Of a stretch of 64,000 nucleotides of DNA, positions 22,560 through 35,200 are shown in pieces. The position numbers were made by a program, and so were the translations under genes. The notes beneath the pieces were generated by a model. That model was not told the DNA's origin. It saw only the letters and a program-made list of their open reading frames with translations, and searched no databases. This DNA is from Pseudisothecium myosuroides (Eukaryota; Streptophyta; Bryopsida; Hypnales; Lembophyllaceae), in contig OX637292.1 of the NCBI GenBank assembly GCA_951799445.1, positions 22,013,296-22,077,295 on the forward strand, given 5' to 3'. The first letter of the stretch is position 1, and each line of letters opens with the position of its first letter.

Positions 22560-24985
22560 AGAGGCCGGAAGAATGAAAGAATGAAAGAATGTTCCTGCAG
22601 CGTCAGTTGTGCGCGCATAAGTTCTGCTTACTACGGATGCATGGTATCGAATTTATAAGTTAACTGAGCTTCACGTCTGCTGATCGATCGAGGTCCTCTT
22701 GACTAGTCTTTGCATTGCCTGCAAAGCTGATGAACTGAAGGTGCACTTACGGCCGGCAGGGAAAGCATATGCCATGGTGCGAAAACAATGTTCCTCACAC
22801 TGACAGTTCAGTTCACTGATCATGGTCTCAAGTCAGGAATTCGTGAAAGCTTGCCTGGCTTTCTCCAGTTCTGTTGTGCGACCGCCGGCCTGTCTTTCCT
22901 GGCCTGGCAGCGTCTTCGGCTCTCACTCTTGGAACCACCAGAAGGAACGTTCAGGGAACATGGAATCCCTACTCCAGCGTGGTAGGAGGGGGAATGTAGA
23001 TCTGGAGCTTTTGAGGCAAAAAAAAACACATATGGGTTGGTCATCCCCACATCAACATGCTCTAGCAACATGGTCAAGCAAATCAACAGAGGACAATTCT
23101 TTGTTAAAGGAAATCAATGATCCAGAACATTTAGAGTGCCACTTTGGCGAGTTGCTGTGGGGCTGCTCTGAGAGAGGGAATATGCATTTTGGTGAGTTTT
23201 GCTATTTTTTTTATCGACCTTTGGAAATGAACATACTAAAAAACTTGCACAAACTCATGAAGCATGAGTAACCAAGCTAGGCACATTGTTGAAGAATAGA
23301 TAGAAATTGTCTTTCAATAAAATTGAATGTTCTTTATTTGTTTTGTAGATTCATAGAGAACAAAGTTAATATCTAGTGAATATTGACTCTCTAAGGGTTT
23401 GAAGAGTGTCATCAAGACAAAAAATTTGCAACAAGGAAGCTTAGAAGATGGCTTGCATTGTAGAGATGAAGTTATAATTTACAAGTATGGAGATGGATAA
23501 AATATGGAAGATATAGATATGTACTCAATTCTTGATCCAAAGTCATGTACTTTCATCCAAAAGAGCGATATATTTCTAGTATTTTGTAGCAATTTGGCTA
23601 TTTCATCCACTTGAAAAGGACAAACAAATCACCAAATATTTCTTCAAATTTTTTTCAATGCTTTTGAGTGAATGTTCGCTAAAAGAAAACAACAATTCAA
23701 CACTATATATTCATATAGATAACATATTTGCAAACTTTGATATTTTGTTAACATAATAGTAACAAAATATCATAGTTTGCAAATGTGCTAACAATATGAA
23801 TATATCAATTTTGCTCTCAATGTGTGGGTAGTATAAATAAATCTAATTAAAAGCAATTCACTTTGCCAATACTTCTTCAGAATTAAAGAACTATTATAAT
23901 TTCTTGTCACTGCAAATCTCATTTATTTTCTAAACTTTTACAAGCCAAACTACATCATGATAATGACTAAATGTGATCTTCGCCTAAGGTATAGTATCAT
24001 TTGGGTGAGTTGAGGTGAGTTGGGGCCAAAATCTTTGCCTTGTTTTATACTATAGTATCCTTCCCAAATGGAGTTATAGCTTGATGGAGAAAAAACACCA
24101 TGTAAGTACTAGGTAGGTATTAGGGGCACCATTTTGGAGGGAAGATCTAAAGAAAGGACACTTTTTCTAAATTTTTGAGTTTCATATAGAATGCTGTCAT
24201 TTTTGGGAGTGCCATAGGGAGGGTGGCTATTATGTTAGCCTAGAGTCGTGAGTCCATGAGCCTAAAATAATATATACCTATATTATTCTTAGGTGTCTAC
24301 ATTATAGAAACCTTCCATGATTATAGTATACTTATGTTATGAATATATATATTATAGGTGTTTATGATATAAGTACTTTCAACAGTTGTAAGATATCTAC
24401 CTATACATATGCTCAAGGCTCACATGCTCACATTTCCATGAAGTAATAGCCTCAAGATCAAAGGAGAATATTACATTAGAGAGGGTATTGCTTTAGAGAA
24501 GGCCTATGGCATACAATTTTGTGGCACTCCTAGACTAAAAGTCAAGTTCACCATAGCAACATCTAGATTCCAAATTTAGTGAAAGTTATTTTTCTTTCTT
24601 TCTTTCTTTCTTTCTTTCTTTAATACATCTTCAATGCATCCAAGCTGTGACCAAAGGAATAATATCACTTTAGAGAGGATATTGGCTTACAGAAGTTCAT
24701 TTTATAGAAGTTCTACTGTACTAACTTGCGTTCATTCCGTGCAAGGGACCAAATTGTTTCAGAAGTTGGCCACCACCGAAGACAACGGTTTGCAGGTTGC
24801 GAGCCTGATTCCGTGTTGCGCAGGAGATGTTCTCACTCGCTCCCGCTCACTCAGTTCAATATGCAACAGAATCTGGCTACCACTCACTCACTGCAGATAA
24901 GATGACTGAGCATTCCATGCTTATCTCAGTGTTTCAATAATAATCTAGTTCAAAACAGAAACAAACATATCGTAAACAAACAAAT
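22560..24985. other. Intergenic DNA with dispersed repeats and simple repeats
   Basis: Bases about 23470-23720 share words with 31480-31715 ('ttgatccaaa', 'tttcatccaa', 'atttcatccac'). Bases about 24430-24725 are the second copy of the repeat at 60-410. Bases 24593-24623 are a (tttc)n microsatellite of about seven units. The pocket at 24725-24905 is GC-richer but has no supported exon. Confidence 0.45.
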
Positions 24986-24994
24986 TTAAAATAT

Positions 24995-25335
24995 TAAATT
25001 GAAGCTCCTGATGACGATAGGAGCCATGATGGCTTTCGCAGGTGATGAATCAAATTCCTGGTGGGTCTGACAAGAATGATCGAGTAGGACATTCCACAGA
25101 CTGAAGCCATTCACTCTGATTTGCACACATGATATCATCTCTGCCAATACTAACGTCACCTGCCATGTCCCCATCTGAGCTACATTGATAGAATAAAATA
25201 AAACGTTTCTTCACGAAGTGGTAGAATGCTGTCAGATTTGAAATCCTCTCTGTTTGTCAAGTTGAAGCAGCTATCACATAGGACTGGACGAAACCAAACA
25301 CGTTATTCTCCCACTGGAGCTCTTCATCCTAAACA
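24995..25335 (-). other. Possible exons of an unrecognised gene or spliced 3' UTR
   Basis: On the minus strand two pieces look exon-like. 'tgtttag|GATGAAGAGCTC' near 25330 opens a frame DEELQWENNVFGFVQSY followed by a GTGATAG donor-like site. Near 25190 a frame reads through SSDGDMAGDVSIG and ends in SFLSDPPGI plus a TGA. They lie downstream of the Rab transferase stop on the same strand. They may belong to a separate gene or to that transcript's 3' UTR; no family is recognised. Confidence 0.2.
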
Positions 25336-25379
25336 CGAAGGAAACACATCGTTCAGAAACAGGTTGTGAAGAAATAGGC

Positions 25380-25739
25380 TTAAGGTAGCAACACCCATAA
25401 CCGTTAGTGTACCCATGATTGATAGTAGAGTTCCCTTAAAGTGTCTTCAAATGTACCTTGAAACCGTGTCCAATGCTTAATTGTGGTTGGTGGGCTCTGA
25501 ATTTTTAAGATTTTGGTGCTAAAATCAAGGCAGATTTAGTAGACTGTGGTTTAGGGTGCCCTAGGGAGTGGTACTTTGAAAATTCATAGAAAATAGATGC
25601 CTTATCCAAAAATTCTATTTTTTTTTTGAAAATTCATGATTTTCAGTTGCTAATACTAAAAAAATATCATTTCTACAAAAAGGTGTCTCCAATTATGCTG
25701 AATTGCTTATTTTGACGGTTATGGGTGTTGCTACCTTAA
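25380..25739. mobile_element. TTAA-flanked MITE, family E (copy 1)
   Basis: The 360-bp element has inverted ends GGTAGCAACACCCATAACCG, identical for about 21 bases, flanked by TTAA (25380-25383 and 25736-25739). A diverged copy lies at 45.64-46.03 kb with the same interior words ('ttcatgattttcagttgctaat' in part). The TTAA flank suggests piggyBac-type, but a TAA target (PIF-like) cannot be excluded because the second copy shows only TAA in common. Confidence 0.65.
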
Positions 25740-26088
25740 ACCCTGCTACACAAGAAGAGGTGATGTCTCTTCTCAAGAAAGTACATTCTTCTGTCTACGT
25801 AGTGTAAGAAGGTTCCAAAACAAGGTGGGCAGCTTACCTGTTATTGAAGTATAGGAGAGTTGTCATCAAGCCTTGAGATTTTCAGCAGGTGGATGCAAGA
25901 TGATTGATGCAGTAAAAAAATGACTTCGAATAAAGAGGCCCACACTAGATATACTTAAGTGTAGCTCATACCTGTATACTTGAATCTATTTACATGTATA
26001 CAAAGACTTGCAGTGGCCCTAAAATCTCTACACTATTTATCCTCTCGTAATTATTATTCTTGTCGGAAAAAATGTTCATGACTAGAAG

Positions 26089-29000
26089 CTAAGAGACTGG
26101 CGGTTGATCCTTTGAAGAAAAAAATACTCTGTCCACTACATCCACGGGAAGAGCATAAGCGGGATCAATAGCTGCCAGTCCTGGAAATTCCAGCAAAGAC
26201 AATCCTGCTCGAAAACACCACACAATTAGAAGCCGTCTTCAATTCTAGTAGTAGAAATCAAGAAATACAAATAAAATGTGCTATAACTTATACCTCCAAC
26301 CCTCATTGTACTATAACCACAGGAGATACAATAGAAGAAATCGGGAAGGAGGGATAATAATAATCTTAAATTGATAGGGATCAGCAATTCAGCACCTGCA
26401 ACACCAAAGAATGTATGAAAAACGTCGACGGCGTCATCTGGTCTATCAGATATTCCCCCTGATTCCGGATCCTGCGACAAACAAATCCAAACAGCAATTT
26501 TCATAAACAATGAATTCAATGCAGAGTCCCTTAGCCAGAAACAGGACGGGAATCGTCTAAAAACTGGACATCATCCCTTGTGAGCGTCTTCATGATTAGT
26601 GAATCAAAGAGTCATAGCACCCCAATATGCCTAGCAGGAAATATATGGTAGCTCCATCCTCTTTAGACATTGTTTTCATCCATTTGAGAGATTCAAAGAA
26701 AATGCATTGGTGTCTCTAGAAACCAAATCAAGTTGACCTTGTAATTGTACAATTTAGTAACTCCCAAATACATACTTTCCCAAATATTGAAAAATCGAAA
26801 TGCCCGTGCATTAATAAATTTTCATTGTTAAAAATGTTCTCCGTATTATATATAGAAGACTTAGAACGGATTAAATACAAAATCTAGTGGAATCAGGCAA
26901 AGTTTCCACGAACCACCAAACTGCCAGACTAATATCGATCCAATGGATAAAGTTGGCTTCTCCCACCACCATCAGATCGATATCAATCTAACGGTCTGTC
27001 AACACGTAGAAACTTACCTTTACTATACCATGTTGATAACCTTGGAATTTAGCCTATCATAACAAAATTCAAATACTTAAAAGTAATATTTTTGTTTTTG
27101 GTGGATCATAACAGTCAAATGTTTAGGGTCAACTTCCAAAAAACTTGTAGAAGTCAAATGTCACAGCATATCTAAGTATTGTCTAAAACTGGTAGGTATT
27201 TAAAGGTTAAGAAATAGAAACTAACCTGGCAATCGAGAATAAATTGCTCAAGCATTTTCTTGTCAATCCAGTGCACCCGGTCCATTATGACTAGGCTAGC
27301 AAGAACCCACCAAGAATAACAAACCTGACAAAAACAAAAACTTGGTCAATATCAAAGCATAAAGAATTGCAATTGCCTAGCGCAAGTATTACATATCCAG
27401 ATGGCACTGAAAAAATGATCAATAATACAGTACGTGTAAAGAGACGCATGGTCCATCCTTCAAAATGACATTCTTGGGTAGCTGCCTCAACACCACTAGA
27501 AAAGGAATCCCAGGAATTCCATTCGTGCACAATCTTAAGCTCATGCTCTCTACAAGAATGTCAGAATTTAAGCTTCTGTATTTTAGGTTGCCACCTATAG
27601 TGGAGAAGGGTAAGCTCTCACAACAGCTAAAGAATGTTATCAAACCTCTCCATTATTGTCTATCCAATGCAGAGTACAGAGACTCAAATGTCCAATAATT
27701 CTGATCAAACGCTTACATCTGGAAGTTTCTCAGGGCGACCATTGAGACCCCCCGATTTTACTTGTCGTTCAGCCAACCACCAGCCTAACAGATCCCTATC
27801 CACATGGTGAAGGGCGCCACCTATTGCAAGTGCTGCGACACAACAAAAAGCTGCAACGAACAAATTCACATAATTAGGAAGGTTGACTTACAAATAATGA
27901 TTAATCCCTACGTAACCAAGCTAAAAATTGAAAGTTTACTTTTGGAAGCTAATGGAACAAAACAGTTACTTTTCAAAACATATTTCTATTGTTCAAAATG
28001 AAGGGCATGACATCGGCTTTCTATTGGCAAATTTTTGTACCTTGAAGCTTCCTAATGATCTATTTCACCTCAAAAATGTAGAGTACGATATCTTCTTACT
28101 ATTCATGCATTTTGTTACCTACTTTGAAGCTTCCAAGATGATTTATTTCAATTCGTATAGATAAAGAAAGAAGTGGCCACTTTGGGGTTAGTTTCAATAC
28201 GAAGATCCAACCAGGGGAACTAATAATTGCATTTCTTGCGCTCAATCTGGTCCTGAAGAGTGAAGAACATACTTGAACCTCCAAAACTGGGTTGGGATCT
28301 TACTTTGGCCTGCGTGGGATTCTCCGCCAGGAATGCAACCAAAGCCACCATCAAAATTCTTGCACGAGGCAACAAAGTTGCAGGCCTTTTCTAGATCGAT
28401 CCTGTCGAGTCGCTTCAGCAAAGAAAGGCAGCAGATGGCGCAATAAGAAAAGCTGTTCCACACAAACAAGTGCACAAGTAAGAAAAATGTAGCCCATGAA
28501 AAAAAATTGCACTGGCATTTGAAGTTAAAATCTGAGTAGTAATATAGGGCCAAAGACCAGACATCGGTAGGAAAACGAGTGACTATGAAAGTGAGAATGC
28601 GGCGCGAGTTCGGATGCCACAAATGCCACTCCTCCTCGCAGGTATGAACGATGGAGGGGGCAAAAGTAGCACCTGGGACTGAAAGTGGAGCATACCGAGT
28701 GTCAATCTCTCCCCATTCGTCACCAGAAAAAGACCCATCCTCATTCTGTAATCCTGCAATGTCTGCATTCCTGAAGGTCAAGGAACTCAAACAATGTACC
28801 AACACAATACTGCGTTCTTGCACATCAGGTAAACAAAAAGTTCTTTCAACACCAAACTACGTACATCAGAAAAGATCCCCGTTACATTGACAAAGTTCTC
28901 ACTGTTAAGTTACTAGTCCTATAGTCCTCATGTTGAGTTAATGAAGTATAACGCAAATGGTGTTAACTTAATTTGAGTTTGTTGTTAATGTCAATAAGAT

Positions 29001-30612
29001 GAACTTGAAATTACATTGGCAACTAACACGAACTTAATATTGATACAAAGGCCTATTACATTTACATTAATTTACCGTTAGTAACTTAGTCCATCTAATG
29101 GGGGATCTTTTGAAATATACACGGTATTGCCCCTGAAAAATTGACAGAGATTAACCCTTCAAGCAACCCAACAGCCATGTTGGACTTTGTAATTCTCAAG
29201 AAGACCATCATTAGGTTACATTATCAAACCGAAATATTTTGCATCAAGAAAAACATATTGATAAGAGAATAATCTAGACAAGTCTCAGGAATAAGGATAC
29301 ATGACGCAATCTTATCTGCGTCCACCGCATCCAGTCTATCAAACAGGGCCAGAATTTGCACAGCACTTAGCGTGTACAAGATGTGCGGGTCGTGCTCATA
29401 ATTTCCTCCAAAACCTCCTGCATGCAACAATTTTCATTCGCATTTCACGACCCAGTAAAGGATACTATTTGCAACCCTCAAAGCATTTTGACCAATATGT
29501 AGCAGTGAGCAATTTGTGGTTAGATCACCTTGAGTGCAAGAGCCAAATTCTGTGGAGATCACATTCTTATCATTATGTCTAAATTTATTATGAATTATAA
29601 AGTGAGAGATTTTAGACCACTATGAGTGACCACTGTAGGTTGTACAACACCATTGACATTCAAAGACCAGTGGCCACAGAGATTTAACCAAGGCATGCTT
29701 ACACCACTTGCTAATTGAAGTCCATTCAAGTGTATGAATAGACGAATATAAAAGGTATCTATCGAAAGCAATTGCAACCCTAGTCCTAAGTATTCCATGA
29801 AAGTAAAGGCGCACCGCACTCATCCTGGCACTTGAGAATCCAAGGAACGATCTCATCAAAGTTCATGTCGCCGAGGCGTCCCATGATGTCCAACGCAGTG
29901 AGCCCCCAGTACGCACCGCTCATGCGCAAGTGCTCCATCACCACAGCGTCAAAATCTTTTTTCTACAAAACCCCACCATAAACGCCATCAATCACAACCA
30001 TCTTCTCCAGCCAAACCCAAAAATTAATACTCCAATTCTTCCACAAACAGGCACTACACGCAATGTGGTCAAATCTGCTCCTCAATCTACAAAGATTCTT
30101 GAGATACGGAATCGTCCAAAGCCAATTTTTTTTTCTCCACGAGATCCAAAGTCAATCGCAAATGCCATCCATTCCTGCTCATCACCAACACCTTCTCGCC
30201 CAAACCCTAAAAACTACACTCCAATTCTACCACAAAACAGCAACTACACTTAATCTTGTCAAATCTACTCACAACCGCTCCTCGACTGGAATCGCCCCAA
30301 ACCCAAATATTTTCTATTACACAAGATACATTGCCAATCGCAAACCCCACTAATCAGTGCCCCTCACCACCTTCTCTCCCCAAATCCTAAATCTTACACT
30401 CCAGTTCGACCACAACAAATCCACAACACGGCCACAACACTCGATCTTGTCAAATTTGGTCCGCAATCTGGAGAGGTCTGCAATCGCCCCGAACCCTAAA
30501 TTCTTCATATCCTAAATTCTTAACATCAAAAGCAGAGAACAGCTCCGCAAATACTCACCTTGTCGAGAGCTAGGATGTAATCCACATGCTTCTCCAAGCA
30601 AAGCTCCCCCAT
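26089..30612 (-). CDS. RGTB: Rab geranylgeranyltransferase beta subunit (319 aa, 9 exons)
   Basis: It attaches geranylgeranyl groups to C-terminal cysteines of Rab GTPases as the catalytic beta half of RabGGTase, working with the alpha subunit and a Rab escort protein in the cytosol. Exons: 30612-30559, 29962-29815, 29417-29301, 28762-28696, 28452-28304, 27850-27717, 27324-27226, 26471-26396 and 26204-26089. All introns are GT-AG, and the 960 nt stay in frame. The protein starts [18 protein letters not shown] and carries the prenyltransferase repeats: [92 protein letters not shown] and [19 protein letters not shown]. The zinc ligands Asp223, Cys225 and His275 are present. Length matches the family (about 310-330). 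The C-terminus is short and lacks a Cys-rich end, as usual. Intron 4 (28695-28453) is 243 nt with no in-frame stop, so its retention would add 81 residues. Confidence 0.95.
29970..30530. repeat. Intronic minisatellite, about 185-bp unit, three copies
   Basis: It lies within intron 1 of the Rab transferase gene. Three diverged copies begin near 29995, 30183 and 30366 with 'caccttctc(g/t)ccc', then 'cctaaa', 'acactccaattctaccacaa', 'cttgtcaaatctg' and 'aatcgccc'. The region is C-rich and T-poor on the plus strand, unlike its surroundings. Confidence 0.65.
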
Positions 30613-30837
30613 TGCTGCAGCTCGGTTGGCAATTCTCCTCGATGAACGCCAAAAAAATTGACTGAGGCAAACGGGGATCTGCAAGCGGGGAACCCCAGAA
30701 GGCCAGATCTGTGAGCCCCGCAGTAGTGATAGAGATGAGAGCTGTGGGGGTTTAGGGTTTAGGGTTTCTTTGAATTTGCAGCTAAGTGCTGTGCATTGCT
30801 AGCAGGGAGTCTCTGGGCTTCATGCAGAAAAATGCAT
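30613..30837 (-). promoter_or_regulatory. 5' leader and promoter of the Rab transferase gene, with telo-box
   Basis: On the coding strand AAACCCTAAACCCTAAA (30767-30751) is a double telo-box, a motif common just upstream of plant genes linked to growth and translation. A TGGGCT site II-type motif lies at 30814-30819 on the plus strand. A TTAA MITE ends the promoter abruptly at 30838, only about 225 bp from the start codon. Confidence 0.6.
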
Positions 30838-31415
30838 TTAACCCTGGAGCGCTCCGACGTCCATTTTCTGGACGATGAACAGATTCAGAACCTTGTTTCT
30901 GTCTCATTCCTGCTTGGATGAAAGTCATCCTAATTTTTGGTCATACTTTATCAAGTTGTTGTCCTATCCATCGGTTGGATTGGGTGTTACTAGAACATAT
31001 ACATTTCTAAAATTACAAATGTGGAAGTATGTCAAGTGGTCAATTTGCATTGACTTCAGTTCAAAACTAGATGTGCAAAAATGAGGTCAAAGATGTAAAG
31101 GTCACAAAAATTTCAAAAAATCACCATATGAAGAGAACCTTATTTCAAATCCATTCCAACAAGTTTTACTCAAAAAAATGATAATATTTTACTTGTAATT
31201 GAATCTAGAAGGAATTCTGAAATTTTCTTTTCAAAATTTATAGAAAAAGATTGGTGATAGCATTAGTAGATCTAACCGTACGGATAGAATTTAAAAATCA
31301 AAATCTATAGCTTTTGTTTGTATACCAATTCCAAAATATTCTTCCAAATTGTAGTTTATAATGGTTTTTCTCAAATCGTCAATTTTGGAGATGAATCCAG
31401 ACGCTCCAGGGTTAA
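30838..31415. mobile_element. Young TTAA-type MITE, family F (copy 1)
   Basis: The 578-bp element is flanked by TTAA (30838-30841 and 31412-31415) with inverted ends CCCTGGAGCG. It matches the inverted copy at 58574-59152 with only about five substitutions and one indel by eye (about 99% identity). CCC termini with a TTAA duplication are typical of piggyBac-type elements. It has no transposase ORF, so it must have moved in trans. It sits in the promoter region of the Rab transferase gene. Confidence 0.85.
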
Positions 31416-34400
31416 GGCAGTTTTTGTTTTGTTTTCATTTAATTTAGGTAGTACAGAAAGCGATAATCTCTAGAAGGATGAAGCTACTTACATCCTTAGA
31501 AATGGATGAAACTTGCATTCTGTGGATGAAATTTCATTTCATGATCCAAAATGTTGTACATTCATCCAAATTTGAGTGATCTTGTCCCAAGATCTAGTAG
31601 CAAACACGTGATTTCATCCACTATAAAGCAAGAATATTTTGCCAAAGATTCCTTGGAAAAAAAAATTAATTGCTTTTGAGCAAAAAATCGCTCAAAACCC
31701 CCCCACTAATTTAAGGTATTTTGCTCTTAAGAGTTGTTTGTCTTTTCAGGGAAGCTAAGCTCTTTGAAACAATTTTCAGTAAATTTTAGTAGGAAGAAAA
31801 ATGGAACTGGCATATACCCCAAGTCATTTCATATTTTTTGAACCTTCATAGAATTAATTACAAATTTTTGAAGTTGAAACGCAATGGTCACTAAAAGTGA
31901 CCACCTCCTGAAATGTAAACCTTTGGTACATTGAAGAAGTAAAATGTGCATGTGTGCCATGATCAGTTTTAGAGGCTAATGGCTTTTAGAATAGACCACC
32001 TAAACCCCTAATGTGGGTAGGAACCACAATGTGGTCTATTCCTTTATTGCAAGGTTGAACACAAGAAAATCTTTCACAAATCTCCGCTTACTCAAAAATT
32101 ATGCAAATTTCATAACATGCTCTCCTATCATTCTTGTAAGGCTACAAAAAAATTAGCCCTGTACGACACGCTATGCTACAATAAATGGCACTTGTTTTTT
32201 TAGGTCCTCGTTGTACGGTCACCGTATGAATAGGGACAACCACCTTTAGGGGTTAAAGGACACGGCCCACATGACCAAGGTAGTCACCAAATGGCTAAGT
32301 TCCAACCTACTTTATGGGTTTGGTGTAAATTAAGAGTCTATTCATTTTGGGTCCCATGTGCACAGTTTTTCTTAAGGAAGAGTGAGTTGCTACGCTTTGA
32401 CTAAGTACTTCCTTTAGGGGGAAGAAGACTCTATATTAACTAAAATAGATTACAAGCAATGATAATGTTTTGAGTTATAGTCTGTAAGGATGCAATGAAG
32501 TTTTTGTAATAGGTAAGAAAAAGTTTGAGTTTGAGTTTGTTGTAATGTGATATAGAAAGTATGTTGTACATGTAATATGTGGAATTTGTTTAACCCTTTA
32601 TTGCTTGAATTCTTTCTTCATTTTTGTCGTATTTTTGCTAATATATTTTTTTCCTCAATTTCCTCAAATTCATCACACAGAAAGTATTTTTTTTTAAAGG
32701 CAAACATTGGTTTGGATGAATGAGAAGTTATTTGGTCAAATAGCCCCTTAAACCTCTCTTTTCATCATCTTAATTTTGGATGATGGAGCTGAGGGGTTAA
32801 TAGATGTTTTGCAATTTTGTTGTTGCATCTTCTGTATTGGTAGTTTTATTTAATGTATGTTCATGCAAGTAGTATTGGAATTGTCATCACGTGACTATTG
32901 ATGATGTAGGATTTTAGTAGTGGGGCGGTTTGAGGTTCAAATCCTTATAAGAGTATATATATAACCATAGAAGTTTAATTTCAAAAATTTCATGTGTTGG
33001 TGTGGTAGTATTCCTATAAACAATTTAGTTGGTTTTTGGAAATGGTGATGAAGAATTTGCCGATTTCATCATATAAATGTGTACTGCTGAAGGATGTAAA
33101 TATAGTTGGGTGCTTTGCGACCACATCTTTATCTAGATAGCATTCATAAGAGAATATGTTTATGTATGTTGCATTGGTGGAGTGGTGCTTATGTATCTTG
33201 TGTCTCTATGTTGTGTTTGATTAAACTGTGTTTGAATAAGGTAATGTAGGTGTTAATTTGATCTATTTTGTAGTATTTATATATGAGGTATAAGTTGTGC
33301 TTTGTGGTATTTAGTAGTTATAGTGTTAGTAGAGAATCTACAATCATTGCTTGTTGATATAGTGTATCATTCAGGCCTTGTCATTGTCATTTGAATTTAG
33401 TAAGGTATTTTTGTATATGATTATTGCTAAGTGATGTAGTTTGTTTGTGATTTGTGATAGATAATATTGGGTATATAATTTGATTTTTCTATATGTATAA
33501 AGGTGATTTCTATAACAATATAGGGTTTATATTGGTGGCATGGTCATTTGGTATGTATTATTGTGCATATTGTATTTTATCATTTTGTTTTGTATCGGGT
33601 GTATCTTGTGATTTTGTGTTCCATGTAGATGGTGTGTAGATGTGTATTGGTTGTATGCAGTATTGGGATAATAAATCAAATGATGGTTGGTGACTTGTGC
33701 ATGGATGGAAGCACTTGTTATGGCATTGCATTTGGTAAAATGATTGTATAGCTATTTTTAAAGCATTCTTAATAAGAAGTGTTGGTGTTGTGAATTTAAT
33801 TGGCAGCGAATAGATTTAGTGAAATGAGTTGTTGTCCATTGTTTGTGATGAGTTGGTTGAATTTGTAATATGATTATGTAACAAGTTACGAATATGATAA
33901 CGGAAAATTTGTTATAAGAGGCTAGGGAAGAATATTGCATTAGAGTATCAAATATTTTTAATTTTTCTAAAAATGTATCACTAGTAGAAAGTTGGTCTTT
34001 GAGCATCAAAGGCCTAATTGGGCACCAAGCTTTAGTGCTCTCACTAGTGCCCCAAAACCAACATTCTACTAGTATATGGTGTTTAGAGAATTCTAGGTTG
34101 ATACTTCAAAATCGGTTTTACTCTCTTTTTTAAGAAGATATAGTGTGCAAAAAATGGGTGAGTGAAGGCAAGAGACTTCTTCTAGGAGTAGTAAATCTTG
34201 TGATCTACTATTTTTGGCACATATATAATATATCTCGATAAATTATGCCTAATTGTCATGTGTCATTAAAGATTTCTTTAAGTTGGTTTCTAATACTTGT
34301 GAGCTTGCATGTGAGGGGCACAATTTTCAAGGTAAAGGCTTCTAGTCCAACAATGGCATTAGCAAATGAAATTAGGATTTGAAAGCTCAATTTCTTTATT

Positions 34401-34493
34401 ACTATCTTTCTTTCTCTCTTTGATTTTTCAAGGGTTTTTTTTTGCCAAAGTTTTTCCAATTGCTTACTTTGTAGAGTGAATTTTCTTATGGTT
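31416..34493. other. AT-rich intergenic DNA with dispersed repeats
   Basis: Bases 31480-31715 pair with the 23.5-kb repeat, and 31722-31997 are family B copy 2, with the empty hAT target near 31811. Bases 32000-34490 are AT-rich with frequent 'tgtatgttg'-like words and no gene. A GGTTCAAATCC motif at about 32932 resembles a tRNA B box but lacks a convincing A box or cloverleaf. Confidence 0.5.
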
Positions 34494-35200
34494 AGATTCT
34501 AGTAGGAAGACATTTAAGTTTTGAAAATTGAAGAAGTTGTAGATATGACGGTTAGCTGACCGAAAAGCTAAAATTCATCCCATTTGGAGCAAATATGAAG
34601 CTGTGGCATATGAATAAGCAAGAGGGATCTACTTCCATAGAATATCTAGGATGACAATTTTGGCAGCCCATAATTTATTGTATAGAGTTGAGTTTTGGAG
34701 AAATAGTGTCTCACTAAGTTAGTCTTCTGAAAAGCCTAAGCTTGCTAAAAGTAGATCTTGAATGCAACGATGGCAACCAATTTAGCACCAAGAGATTATT
34801 TGCCCTCAAGATTTAGGGTGGATTATATACGCCAACTTTGGACGACAAGATCATATGAAATATAAAGAATTAAAAGCCAAGTTTTTGGAATGTGGTGTCT
34901 TACCAAGTCAAGCTTTCAAAAATCCTAATTTTGCTTGAAGTAGATCTTAGACAAGGTGGTGGCAACCATTTTAGCACCTGGAGGTCAAATGTCCTTGAGA
35001 TTTAGGGCAGATTACGTATGCAAAGTTTGGAGGACAAGCTTACATGAATCATAAAGAATTAGTACGTAGCTAAGTTTTGGGAGACGATATTTCACTAAAT
35101 TAGGTCTTCCAAAAGCCTAAACTTGCTTTAGAAAAATCTTGAATAAGGCAGTGGTGACCATTTGAGCACCAAGAGCTCAGCTACCATGGAACACAGACTG
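34494..35200. repeat. Tandem repeat, about 185-bp unit
   Basis: Three units start near 34683, 34873 and 35057, with a fainter piece before them. Each runs through 'aagttttgga', 'gtgtctcactaagt', 'aagcctaa.cttgct', 'agatcttgaa', 'ggtggcaaccattttagcacc' and 'gatttagggtggatta', closing with 'taaagaatt'. They are clearly diverged. I see no coding frame. Confidence 0.65.

Noticed and set aside
28242..28823. A single 193-residue ORF as an independent protein
   Set aside because: It is exons 4 and 5 of the Rab transferase gene joined by a stop-free intron; the family sequence jumps cleanly from GEIDTR to FSYCAICC.
30751..30767. TTTAGGG repeats as a telomere or interstitial telomere
   Set aside because: Only about 2.5 units, placed directly in the leader/promoter of a gene on the expected strand; a telo-box is the simpler reading.
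32890..32960. tRNA gene suggested by GGTTCAAATCC
   Set aside because: The upstream bases give no acceptable A box, anticodon stem or acceptor stem pairing.
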